Below are positions 14,708 to 22,155 of a stretch of 37,780 bases of DNA, piece by piece. Every line of letters begins with the position of its first letter. The stretch's first letter is position 1. Source of the DNA: Streptomyces sp. DH37 (GTDB taxonomy: Bacteria > Actinomycetota > Actinomycetes > Streptomycetales > Streptomycetaceae); contig NZ_JARVKV010000067.1 in NCBI RefSeq assembly GCF_029813835.1, positions 1 through 37,780 on the forward strand, written 5' to 3'. Below the pieces are notes generated by a model. The model ran no database searches and had not been told where the DNA came from. It saw nothing but the letters and a program-made list of their open reading frames with translations. A program made the position numbers and the translations under genes.

Positions 14708-15411
14708 TCACGTGTTGGTGCGGACCGAGCCGCCGAGCGCGGTGTTCGCCCGCATGGCGTCCTGCCAGATCTCCTGCGGGGTCTTCTTCCGCTTGAACCA
14801 GGTGGGCACGAAGTCGGAGGGCTTGAGCTTGCGCTTTGCGCCGCCGGCGTTGGCGACGGTCGCGGCGATGATCCCGGCGCTGATATCGCCCCGCAGGCGC
14901 GTATCGAGCGGGCCGGTGATCCGCTCGTAGGCCATCCACTCGGTCAGCTCGCGGGAGGAGACGCGAGCCAGCAGCTCGCGCACGGGCATACCGAGGAAGC
15001 CGGCCAAGCGGAAGTAGAACGCCCGCTCCGGCCGGCCGGTCAGTTTCCCGTCAGCTCCTCCATGTCGTCGTCCGACAGCCCGGACAGGCGGGAGGCGACC
15101 TCGGCGACCCGGTCCAGGGCGATGCCGGACTTCTCGCCCAGGCGCCGGGCCTCGGCGTCGGAGCGGAACATCCGTTTGCCGCTCTCGTCGACCATGCACG
15201 CGGCGGCCAGGCGGGCGCGGTAGTTCTCCAGCAGCTTCTCGCGGGCGACGCCGGACAGCTTGTCGTCCATCACCGACGCCTCGAACCGGTCCCGTTCGGT
15301 GCCGGTCATGCCGCGCACCAGGACGGTGCCGCCCCACTCCGGCACCGCCACCGGCTGCGGCTTCAGGTCGTCGGCTCCCAGGATGTCCTCGGCGGACAGG
15401 TACTGCGTCAT
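14708..15411 (-). CDS. Tail assembly chaperone GT fusion made by -1 frameshift
   Basis: The second chaperone frame (ending at 14708) has no plausible start of its own; its readable sequence begins LTGRPERAFYFRLAGFLGMPVR exactly where the first frame ends (shortened: LTGRPERAFYFRL). The heptamer G GGA AAC lies at 15049-15043, immediately before the TGA of the first frame. Slipping one base back there gives a product of about 234 aa. This is the lambda gpG/gpGT arrangement, in which the longer form recruits the tape measure protein. Residues after the shift (LARVSSRELTEWMAYERI, FVPTWFKRKKTPQEIW) match the usual T-domain pattern. A GC-rich repeat of CCGG just downstream may act as a stimulatory structure. 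Confidence 0.85.
15040..15411 (-). CDS. Tail assembly chaperone G
   Basis: 123 aa, ATG at 15411 in an ATGA overlap with the upstream gene. Mixed alpha/beta start (YLSAEDILGADDLKPQPVAVPEWGG) with the phrase VLVRGMTGTERDRFEASV, then helices ending ASRLSGLSDDDMEELTGN. This is the abundant short form of the siphovirus tail chaperone, which coats the tape measure protein during tail assembly and is not in the mature virion. The stop is preceded by the GGGAAAC slippery heptamer. Confidence 0.85.
   Translation of the reverse strand: MTQYLSAEDILGADDLKPQPVAVPEWGGTVLVRGMTGTERDRFEASVMDDKLSGVAREKLLENYRARLAAACMVDESGKRMFRSDAEARRLGEKSGIALDRVAEVASRLSGLSDDDMEELTGN
15043..15049 (-). promoter_or_regulatory. 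-1 programmed frameshift site GGGAAAC
   Basis: Read on the minus strand the zero frame is ACG GGA AAC TGA; slipping one base back gives GGG AAA and continues CTG ACC into the T frame. This matches the X XXY YYZ rule exactly and abuts the zero-frame stop. Confidence 0.85.
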
Positions 15412-15635
15412 TGGGGGCGCTCGCTCTCTTCTTCGTCCTGGTCGTGCAGGGTGTTGGTGACGGTGACGGTGTCGGCTATCAGCGTCAGCCGCACCAAGGG
15501 CATCTCGTCCGGGTGGACCGGGACGTCCAGCGGTTCGGCACGGGCGATGGGGCACGGAAGCTCGTTGCCGTCGATCAGGACACGGAGGCGGCCATCGCGC
15601 CGGATGATCTCGATATGGCTGGGCCTCGTTGCCAC
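15408..15635 (-). CDS. Small protein between major tail protein and chaperone
   Basis: 75 aa, GTG at 15635 with GGGAG upstream. Short beta-type segment (HIEIIRRDGRLRVLIDGNELP...VRLTLIADTVTVTNTL) and an acidic tail. Overlaps the chaperone start (ATGA). Its position is conserved in many actinophages, where small proteins of this type are of unknown function, possibly tail assembly. Confidence 0.7.
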   Translation of the reverse strand: MATRPSHIEIIRRDGRLRVLIDGNELPCPIARAEPLDVPVHPDEMPLVRLTLIADTVTVTNTLHDQDEEESERPQ

Positions 15636-15636
15636 G

Positions 15637-16059
15637 TCAGGCTCCCGGGGTGATGGTGGGCTTGCCCGTCACCTTGAAGGTGAGCTCGGCGGTCAGCTTG
15701 TCGTCGACCGGTGCCTCCGGGGAGAAACCGGTCAGCAGCAGCGTCAGGTCCCAGGTGCCCAGGGACTGCGGGAACACCAGCTTGTAGTCGCGCGGCTCGG
15801 TGTCCGCGAAGTCGTCGATGAGGGTGTCGTGCTGGCTCGGGTCGTAGTTGATCTCCAGCGTCACCTCGCCGCCGTCGACCAGGCCGCCGACGAACTCCCG
15901 CCACTTGTCCGGGGAGTCGTGGCTGGTGACGTCGTAGGTCTCCCGCTCGATCTCCGGGCCGGACACGGATGTGACGTTCCCGATCGCGGTGAACGTCGGG
16001 GAAGCCTCCACCATGTCGGACCGCTGCAGAGCGATCCCGAAAGCGTCGATGCCAGGCAT
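15637..16059 (-). CDS. Major tail (tube) protein
   Basis: 140 aa, ATG at 16059 with GGAGGGC upstream. Sequence pattern MPGIDAFGIALQRSD...FTAIGNVTSVSGPEIERETYDVTSHDSPDKW (shortened) followed by GGEVTLEINYDP, LVFPQSLGTWDLTLLLTGFSPEAP (shortened) is characteristic of siphovirus tube proteins of the phage_tail_2/tube family. Forms stacked hexamer rings around the tape measure. It lies directly upstream of the chaperones and downstream of the tail terminator, the usual order. Confidence 0.9.
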   Translation of the reverse strand: MPGIDAFGIALQRSDMVEASPTFTAIGNVTSVSGPEIERETYDVTSHDSPDKWREFVGGLVDGGEVTLEINYDPSQHDTLIDDFADTEPRDYKLVFPQSLGTWDLTLLLTGFSPEAPVDDKLTAELTFKVTGKPTITPGA

Positions 16060-16067
16060 GTGCCCTC

Positions 16068-16472
16068 CTAGTCGGCCCGCCCGAGGCGGACCCGATACTG
16101 TGCGTTGATGTGCCGGACCGACGGGTCCGAGTCCTTCAGGACCTGGTGCTGCTCATGCCGGACCGACACGACCGTCCACCCGGCCACCGTCAGCGGCTGC
16201 CGGTCCAGCGCCGCATCGACCGCGGCGAAGATGTCCGCGGCCTGTGCACTGCCGGGCTGGTCGGACCACACGTGCACCGTCAGCAGGGCGTCCAGGCCCT
16301 GCCGGTCGTGCACGTCGTCCGGAGCCTCGATCAGCGGCCCGACCGAGACATACGGGAACGCCACGTTCTCGGGGACTTCGTCGTACACCCCGGCCACCGC
16401 CGCCATCAGGCCCGCGCTGGCGGTCAGCTTCTCGTAGACGGCGGTCAGCAGAGGCCGGACGGCGGTGGCCAC
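16068..16472 (-). CDS. Tail terminator / completion protein (DUF3168-like)
   Basis: 134 aa, GTG at 16472. Pattern LTAVYEKLTASAGLMAAVAG...YDEVPENVAFPYVSVG, then LLTVHVWSDQPGSAQAADI and a C-terminal INAQYRVRLG strand matches DUF3168 proteins, which cap the tail tube and join it to the head. Sits between the gp10-like gene and the tube gene as expected. Confidence 0.82.
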   Translation of the reverse strand: MATAVRPLLTAVYEKLTASAGLMAAVAGVYDEVPENVAFPYVSVGPLIEAPDDVHDRQGLDALLTVHVWSDQPGSAQAADIFAAVDAALDRQPLTVAGWTVVSVRHEQHQVLKDSDPSVRHINAQYRVRLGRAD

Positions 16473-16476
16473 CGGG

Positions 16477-16842
16477 TCACCTCCGCATGGCCCGCGCGAA
16501 CGCGCGCCGGTACGTCTTCGGGACCTCGCCGCGCGCGGCCCAGAACGCCGGCACCAGATAGGGCTGGGCCTCCATGGAGGACGTGCCCTGCTCCACGTAC
16601 TGGGCGTACTCCAGCGCGCGCGGCTCCCATACGCCCACCCGGGCCACGCCCTGGGCCTGGTAGACGCGGCTGTCCACCGTCCCGGACAGGTGGCCGGTGC
16701 GCTCCGGCGCGCGGTCCTGCGCGTCGTCCTTCACCGTCTCGGCCCACCACTCCAGCGTCTCCGCGCGGGCCTCCCGCGCGGCCGCTGGGAGACGGCCGAG
16801 CCGGGCCAGCACGCCCCGCAGGCCGGTGACAGACGAAGCCAT
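16477..16842 (-). CDS. HK97 gp10-like tail-component protein
   Basis: 121 aa, ATG at 16842 after AGGAGG. Contains the helix TLEWWAETVKDDAQDRAPERTGHL and the beta segment RALEYAQYVEQGTSSMEAQPYLVPAF (shortened), hallmarks of the HK97 gp10 family. Part of the head-tail neck. The gene is part of a tightly packed series of connector genes with gaps of 4 to 12 bases. Confidence 0.88.
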   Translation of the reverse strand: MASSVTGLRGVLARLGRLPAAAREARAETLEWWAETVKDDAQDRAPERTGHLSGTVDSRVYQAQGVARVGVWEPRALEYAQYVEQGTSSMEAQPYLVPAFWAARGEVPKTYRRAFARAMRR

Positions 16843-16853
16843 GACGAACCTCC

Positions 16854-17186
16854 TTAGGTGGTGGGCTGCCGCGCCTCGCAGTCGGCGCGCAGATAGGTGC
16901 CGGGCACCGACGGCTCGAACACCGCCAGGACGTCCAGGACCCGGCCGGGCTGCCGCAGCTCGTCGCCGCGGCGCACGTCCGCGCCCGGGTCCAGGTACAC
17001 CACGTGCGTCAGGTGAGACTGCGACTGGTCAGCGGTCACCCGCTCCCGCGCGGACGGCTGGGACAGGCGGGCCCGGACCGTGCCGGTCTGCGCCCACGTC
17101 TCCTCCCAGCCGCCCATGCCGTCTGGTGTGCGGGTCGCGCGCCACACCTCCACCGAGGTGTTCAGCAGCCGCCCGACGCGGCTCAC
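16854..17186 (-). CDS. Head-tail adaptor (phage_H_T_join-like)
   Basis: 110 aa, GTG at 17186 in a GTGA overlap with the upstream connector gene. Pattern LLNTSVEVWRATRTPDGMGGWEETWAQTGTVRARL (shortened), then VVYLDPGADVRRGDELRQPGRVLDVLAV fits the SPP1 gp16 / H_T_join stopper family of beta-barrel adaptors, which close the head channel and bind the tail terminator. Includes a glutamine/serine-rich loop near residue 50. Confidence 0.82.
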   Translation of the reverse strand: MSRVGRLLNTSVEVWRATRTPDGMGGWEETWAQTGTVRARLSQPSARERVTADQSQSHLTHVVYLDPGADVRRGDELRQPGRVLDVLAVFEPSVPGTYLRADCEARQPTT

Positions 17187-17779
17187 CGGGACCTCACCAC
17201 CGCAGCGCCGCCGCCGAACCGGGCCCGTAGCTGCTGCCGCTGGTGCGGCAGCAGCTCGTTCTCGGCGGCCTGCTGGGCGTAGGCGTAGGTGGCCGAGTAG
17301 TCGCCGATGCGTTCCTGCATCGGCACCCGGGCCCCCAGGTAGGAGCCGTCCGCCCCGCTGTCGCGGAACGCCAGCAGGGAGGCGGCGGCCAGGCGACACA
17401 CCATGTCCACGATGTCGGCCGGGACCTCGGCCAGGCCGTGGGTGTAGGTGGCCTCCACCTCCGACGGCTCCCAGCGGTGCGACCACCCGTCCCGGCGCCA
17501 CAGCCGCCCCGAGCGCAGCCGCCAGTCGGTGACCGTCTCGCCGTCGATGGCGACGGCGGACACGTCGGTGACCGGCGCCCCGGGCAGGGTGAGCCACTGT
17601 GAGGCCACGCCTTCCACCGCCACGGTGGAGGTGAGCTGGCTGATGGGGACGCCCGCGGCCTCCCGCACCAGGGCGGAGGCGATGTCCAGGCAGGTGCCAG
17701 CGATCGCCGTCTCCGAGGCGTCCACGGTCAGGCCGCGGGCGGTGAGGTCTGCCACCGTCGCCAGCGGGTCCAGTGCCAC
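17183..17779 (-). CDS. Head-tail connector (gp6-like)
   Basis: 198 aa, GTG at 17779 with GGAGG upstream. Helical N-terminus LATVADLTARGLTVD..., a middle beta region (TLPGAPVTDVSAVAIDGETVT), a THGLAEVPADIVDMVCRLAA helix and MQERIGDYSATYAYA are typical of actinophage head-tail connector proteins. It binds the portal after packaging. Overlaps the adaptor gene by 4 bases. Confidence 0.82.
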   Translation of the reverse strand: MALDPLATVADLTARGLTVDASETAIAGTCLDIASALVREAAGVPISQLTSTVAVEGVASQWLTLPGAPVTDVSAVAIDGETVTDWRLRSGRLWRRDGWSHRWEPSEVEATYTHGLAEVPADIVDMVCRLAAASLLAFRDSGADGSYLGARVPMQERIGDYSATYAYAQQAAENELLPHQRQQLRARFGGGAAVVRSR

Positions 17780-17791
17780 GGTGGCCTCCTC

Positions 17792-18016
17792 TCACTCCTC
17801 CGGGCCGGAATCGGCCGGGGGAGGGCTGGTGGTCTTCTTCGCCGCGGTCCTCTTGGCCGCCGCCTTGCGCGGGGCCCGCCGCTTCTCCCCGATAGGAGTC
17901 CACTCGCCGGAGTCGATCCGGGCCTGAATGGTCCGCTGGTCGAACGCGGCCCCGACCGTCACCACGAACTCGGCGCCGGCGGGGCCGCGGAAGCGGAGCT
18001 TGTCGCCGGCGCGCAT
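17792..18016 (-). CDS. Small capsid-adjacent protein with histone-like tail
   Basis: 74 aa, ATG at 18016 overlapping the capsid stop (TGATG). Residues 1-42 form a small beta-rich unit (GDKLRFRGPAGAEFVVTVG); residues 45-63 are Lys/Ala/Arg-rich (APRKAAAKRTAAKKTT), like a histone H1 tail, and the end is acidic. Similar short proteins follow the capsid gene in many actinophages. It may bind DNA or decorate the head; not assigned. Confidence 0.65.
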   Translation of the reverse strand: MRAGDKLRFRGPAGAEFVVTVGAAFDQRTIQARIDSGEWTPIGEKRRAPRKAAAKRTAAKKTTSPPPADSGPEE

Positions 18017-18867
18017 CAGATGATGACGTCGGCGGCCGCGAGGCCGGTCGGGCGGACGACCTTGGACCCGTACAGGTGCAGGCCCTTCACGATGTCCGCG
18101 AAGCCCTTCTCCTTGCGGGTCGCCTCGGTGTTGTTGATCTGCTCGGCGTAGGTGGCCGCACCGGAGTACCCGACGATGATGAGCTTCCCCGCGCCCGCAC
18201 CCGGCCCGTCGGGCGCGTTGTTGGACTTGCGCAGGGAGAACCCGGCGGCCTCGCCGACCAGGCCGTTGGCGCGGGTCATCGCGGCGGCGGGGTCACCGGC
18301 GGACACGAACCGGTCGTCCTTCCGCAGCAGCCCGTGGAACGCGGGGGTCACCACGGCCCAGCGGCCCTCCTCGGGCACGCTGGCCTCGTCCAGCAGCACG
18401 CCCAGGTCCACCAGCAGGTCGTAGGCGGCCGCGGCGGTGGACAGGGTCTGCTCGGCGATCAGGTTCCCGGCGTCGACTCCGGCAGCCATCAGCCCGGCCA
18501 CGTACTGGTCGGCGGTGTCGCGGAGCTTGTACGCGGCCTTGCGGGCCTGCTCGGTGAGGACGGCACCGCCGTTGCGGGCCTGCCGCTTCTCCACGTCGTC
18601 GACCTCGAACGCGAAGTACTTCGCCTGGTCGATGGTCAGGGTGGAGTCGGTGTCGTCGACGTCCTCGATGGTGATGTCGGTGTGCGGGGTGTAGGTGCCG
18701 ATGGTCGGCTCGGCCAGGGTGGTGATGTGGACGGTGTCGCCGTACTGGGAGATGTCTCCCTCGTAGTCCCGGTTGACGACGCCGGGGGCGGCGTACACCA
18801 GGGACTTCTCCAGCGTGACCAGCAGGTCCGCGTTCCACACCTCGGGCTTGAAGGCGCTGATGGCCAT
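18016..18867 (-). CDS. Major capsid protein (P22 coat/HK97 fold)
   Basis: 283 aa, ATG at 18867 with GGAGGAA upstream. The start AFKPEVWNADLLVTLEKSLVYA, the NRDYEGDISQYGDTVHI segment and VDDVEKRQARNGG are characteristic of P22-coat-like capsid proteins in actinophages. There is no N-terminal protease-cleaved delta domain and no protease gene nearby, consistent with the separate scaffold gene just upstream. It builds the icosahedral head together with that scaffold. Confidence 0.9.
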   Translation of the reverse strand: MAISAFKPEVWNADLLVTLEKSLVYAAPGVVNRDYEGDISQYGDTVHITTLAEPTIGTYTPHTDITIEDVDDTDSTLTIDQAKYFAFEVDDVEKRQARNGGAVLTEQARKAAYKLRDTADQYVAGLMAAGVDAGNLIAEQTLSTAAAAYDLLVDLGVLLDEASVPEEGRWAVVTPAFHGLLRKDDRFVSAGDPAAAMTRANGLVGEAAGFSLRKSNNAPDGPGAGAGKLIIVGYSGAATYAEQINNTEATRKEKGFADIVKGLHLYGSKVVRPTGLAAADVII

Positions 18868-18886
18868 GGTTTCCTCCGTAAGGGGG

Positions 18887-19645
18887 TCAGGTGTTCAGGC
18901 CGAGGTAGTCGTCCAGGCGGCCCTCGCTGCGGGCCTTGACGATCTCGGCGTGCTTGCCCTCCTTGGACAGGCGCTTGACGTCGTCCTCGGTGAGCTGGGA
19001 GGGCCGGCCACTCCCCTTGCGGGCGCCGGAGTCCGCGGTCCCTTGGAACCGCTTGGTGCCGCTTTGCGCGGCCAGGTAGGGCTTGCGCTTGAGGAGGTCG
19101 TCGATCGCGTCGGCGACCTCCTCGGCGTCGACCTCGCCGTCCTCGTCCACCTCGAATTGCTCGAGGTCGATGAAGCGCAGCGCGTCGGCGGGGTCGGTGA
19201 GCTTCTTCGCGGCCGCGGCCTTGACCTCTGCCTTGACGATGCGGGCGTTGGCCCGCGCGGTCGCCTCGGACTCGGCCTGCCGGCGGATGGCGTCGGGGCC
19301 GGCCTCCTCGCCGTCCTTGGCGGCGGGCTTGGCCGACTCGGCGAGCTGGCGTTCCAGCTCCCGGCGCCGCTCCCGCTCGGTCTTGAGCCGCTCCTTCATG
19401 GAGGCCAGGGCCTTCTTGCCCGGGTCGCCCAGGGCGTCGGCCCCTTCGGGGTCGCCCTCCTCGCCCTCGCCCTCGGGCTCGGTGTCGCCTGGGGTGCCGT
19501 CCTCCCCCTCGGCGCCGGGGGCGGCGCCGTCCTCCTCGCCACCGTCGGCGTACAGCAGCGGCGACCACGGGCCGACCGCGTAGGGGTGGAACCAGCCCGG
19601 CAGCAGACGCGTGCGGGCGCGGCGGGGCAGGGTGTGCATGTGCAT
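18887..19645 (-). CDS. Scaffolding protein
   Basis: 252 aa, ATG at 19645 with GGGAGA upstream. Low-complexity acidic N-terminus (residues 35-75, Glu/Asp/Gly-rich), a long charged coiled coil (KKALASMKERLKTERERRRELERQL shortened), then EAEVKAAAAKKL-type helices and a C-terminal basic tail. Composition and position between MuF and capsid genes are those of internal scaffolds. It directs capsid assembly and leaves or is degraded before packaging. Confidence 0.82.
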   Translation of the reverse strand: MHMHTLPRRARTRLLPGWFHPYAVGPWSPLLYADGGEEDGAAPGAEGEDGTPGDTEPEGEGEEGDPEGADALGDPGKKALASMKERLKTERERRRELERQLAESAKPAAKDGEEAGPDAIRRQAESEATARANARIVKAEVKAAAAKKLTDPADALRFIDLEQFEVDEDGEVDAEEVADAIDDLLKRKPYLAAQSGTKRFQGTADSGARKGSGRPSQLTEDDVKRLSKEGKHAEIVKARSEGRLDDYLGLNT

Positions 19646-19689
19646 CGTGTTCTCCCGTTGCGGGTGGGTGGGCCGCGCGTTGCGCGCGG

Positions 19690-20646
19690 TCAGACGATGT
19701 AGGCGTGCTTCTTCAGCAGCGCGATGGCCTCCTCGCGCGAGGACGCCCGCCGGTAGATCTCCTCGGGCATCAGCCGCACACCGCGGGCGCGGGAGTACCG
19801 CTCGCCGGGGCGCCGCTCGAAGCTGCGCCGCCGACTGCCGGCGATACCGCGCCGGGTGGTGCCCTCGGTCGTGGCGCGCACCGTCTGGCCGTACACGGTG
19901 GCGGTGGTCATGCCGCGGCGGGCGTTGACCACCTGGCCGATGTCCGCGCCGTCCGCGATCGCCTCCATCGCGGCCTGGCCGAACGCCTTGCGGCGCTGCG
20001 CCTCGGTCATCCGCGCGTAGACGTCCTCCGGCATGACCGGCTCCGGGGCGTGGCTGCGGGTGACCGGGTCCATGGTGCAGTCGCACTGCGGGTGCCGCTC
20101 GAACCCCTCGGACAGCCCGTACTCGCGGCCGGCGAGGATGATGCACCGCGCGCACGCGGGCAGTTCCACCACCCGGATGTAGGAGGTGATCCCGGGGCGG
20201 GCGGCCATCCCGACCAGGTCGGCGGCCCGGCCCGCGTCCGCCACCAGGGTGCGGGCCAGCAGCTCGAGGAACACCGCCCCCGACGCGATCGACACCGCCC
20301 GGGCGAACCCCCGGGCGAGCCGGTTCAGCGTCACGTACACCGGATACATCAGCAGCTCCGCCAGGCCCCGCCCGTCACCGGACACACCGGCGAGCTCCGC
20401 CGCGTTGACCTCGCCCTCGGCCTGCTCGCCCGGCAGCAGCCGCCCCAGGTAAGGGTCGGCCTGCCGGGCCGCGGTCAACTGCCCGGCCGTGATCAGCGCG
20501 ATGACCTCGGCCAGCAGCGCCAGCCACGACTGCTCCAGGTCCTCGGGGTCGACGCGGTCCCACACTTCCCGCGCGGCGCGGGCGGTTGACGCCGCGAGCT
20601 GTGCCCGCTGCTGCTGGTGGTCGACGGCGGCCGGAGACGGGCTCAC
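19690..20646 (-). CDS. MuF-like minor head protein
   Basis: 318 aa, GTG at 20646 in a GTGA overlap with the portal stop. Helical N-terminal region, then a central segment with CARC...HPQCDC (about 168-190), a possible zinc site found in many actinophage capsid maturation/MuF proteins. The C-terminal quarter is strongly basic (RRSFERRPGERYSRARGVRL). It probably associates with the portal at the head vertex. No toxin domain is recognisable at the C-terminus. Confidence 0.8.
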   Translation of the reverse strand: MSPSPAAVDHQQQRAQLAASTARAAREVWDRVDPEDLEQSWLALLAEVIALITAGQLTAARQADPYLGRLLPGEQAEGEVNAAELAGVSGDGRGLAELLMYPVYVTLNRLARGFARAVSIASGAVFLELLARTLVADAGRAADLVGMAARPGITSYIRVVELPACARCIILAGREYGLSEGFERHPQCDCTMDPVTRSHAPEPVMPEDVYARMTEAQRRKAFGQAAMEAIADGADIGQVVNARRGMTTATVYGQTVRATTEGTTRRGIAGSRRRSFERRPGERYSRARGVRLMPEEIYRRASSREEAIALLKKHAYIV

Positions 20647-22139
20647 GCCGCCCCCTCAGCCGGTTCCGGCTCCTCGCCCCGGGGCTCGTCCTCCTCGCCG
20701 CCCTCGGCGGTGTTCTGCGGCCGCCGGGCGAGCATCCCGGCGGCGGCGGCCACCGGGTCCATCTCCATCTCCCGCGCGCGCATCAGCACCACGTCCGCGA
20801 CCTCCGTCGGGGTCAGCCCGTAGCGGCGGGCGAGCCACTCGAAGGGGAAGCCGATCTGCTGCAGCTTCAGCAGCGCGTCGGCCAGCTGCGCATGGGAGCG
20901 GGACTCCGCATCCGCCCACAGCAGTTGCCCGCCGCGCACCACCTTGGCCTGCTCCTCCTCGCCGCGCGCCAGCGCCACCAGCGCGAACAGCTCCCGCAGC
21001 GCCTGCCCGTACCAGGTCTGCTTCTCCTCCACCCGCTTGACCAGACCGGTCTCGGCGGCGATCAGCGCGTCCCCGGACAGGTTGGCCATGCGCCCGATGA
21101 GGTAGTGCTGGGGGGTCCGGGTCTGCGCGGCGATGTGGCCGACCGCGACCTCGATGACGTCGGTGTACGCCTCCAGGTTGGCCGCCGTCCACTCCCCGAT
21201 CGAGGCGTTGTCGCCAGTGAAGAACGCGACCCGGTCGGCGGCCAGCCGCTCCATGTCCATCGGCTTCTCGCCGACGATCTGGCCGGCGGCGTTGAGGATC
21301 GGGATCTTCGGCACCTCGGCGCCCAGCACCACCCGCTGCGGGAACGCGGCGTAGTCGGAGGCGGTGAACAGCTGCGCCCACAGCAGGTTCACCGCGTTCT
21401 GCATGGCGATCACCCCGGACACGTCCGAGATGGGGTCGTCCACCAGCATCGGCCTGTTGAGCAGCTCCACCACCGGCACCACGCCCATCGGGTTGGGCTG
21501 CGGGTTCGGCTCCTTGAGCTTCTCCGGATCGCGCGGTGTCCAGTCGTTCAGCGCCTCGTCGACCGCGGCCATGTCCTCGGACTTGGCTTTCCGCTCGACG
21601 GGCCGCTCGAACTTCCACACCTCGTCCGGCAGGTAGAGCACGGCCATGTACTTGTCGCCGTCCTGCCAGCGCCGCAGCGCCGCCCGCCGCCGGCGGCGGG
21701 ATCCGGGCTCGTAGGCGATGATGCAACTGGTGGCGTCCTCGAACGTCACCACCGGGGTGTCGTCGTCGTCCGGGTCGCCCCACACCAGCGCGAACGCGCG
21801 GGCGGCGATGACCGCACCGAGGAACCCCAGCTGGGAGTCGGCGTCCAGCCCGTTGGCCTGCCACACCCGCCACAGCTCGGCGTCGGCCCGCTCCATCCCG
21901 GCCGGCTTGATGCCGGTCACCGTCAGCCGCTCCACCGGCGAGTCCGCAACCACCTGGACCCAGTTGTCGGAGAAGTCCTCGTAACGGTCGCCGTGGTACC
22001 TGGCGAACTCGTCCGAGGCGAACTTCAGCGGCTGCTTACCCCGGTAGAACGCCTGATGCTTGTCGATGTCGTCGCACCGGTTCAGCAGCTCCTTCTCCAG
22101 CAGCTCCACCAGGGCCTTCGCCTGCTTCTCATCAGCCAC
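20643..22139 (-). CDS. Portal protein
   Basis: 498 aa, GTG at 22139 with GGGGG eight bases upstream; longer in-frame starts lack support. Pattern DIDKHQAFYRGKQPLKFAS, then NWVQVVADSPVERL, and PISDVSGVIAMQNAVNLLW, AAQTRTPQHYLIGRMANLSG (shortened) is characteristic of SPP1-type (Gp6-like) portals of actinophages. The C-terminal tail is acidic and Pro-rich. It forms the dodecameric DNA channel at the head vertex. Overlaps MuF by 4 bases and follows TerL by 16. Confidence 0.9.
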   Translation of the reverse strand: MADEKQAKALVELLEKELLNRCDDIDKHQAFYRGKQPLKFASDEFARYHGDRYEDFSDNWVQVVADSPVERLTVTGIKPAGMERADAELWRVWQANGLDADSQLGFLGAVIAARAFALVWGDPDDDDTPVVTFEDATSCIIAYEPGSRRRRRAALRRWQDGDKYMAVLYLPDEVWKFERPVERKAKSEDMAAVDEALNDWTPRDPEKLKEPNPQPNPMGVVPVVELLNRPMLVDDPISDVSGVIAMQNAVNLLWAQLFTASDYAAFPQRVVLGAEVPKIPILNAAGQIVGEKPMDMERLAADRVAFFTGDNASIGEWTAANLEAYTDVIEVAVGHIAAQTRTPQHYLIGRMANLSGDALIAAETGLVKRVEEKQTWYGQALRELFALVALARGEEEQAKVVRGGQLLWADAESRSHAQLADALLKLQQIGFPFEWLARRYGLTPTEVADVVLMRAREMEMDPVAAAAGMLARRPQNTAEGGEEDEPRGEEPEPAEGAA

Positions 22140-22155
22140 GGATCCGACCCCCTTC

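Noticed and set aside
17370..17382. Further CAGGGAG copies in coding regions (e.g. about 3418, 17375, 18234, 29990)
   Set aside because: They are single and scattered inside GC-rich genes, as expected by chance; only the clusters at 6.05-6.15 kb and 28.97-29.29 kb are treated as signal.
19690..20646. Polymorphic toxin at the MuF C-terminus
   Set aside because: Some MuF proteins carry toxin domains, but this C-terminus is only a short basic tail with no recognisable catalytic motif.
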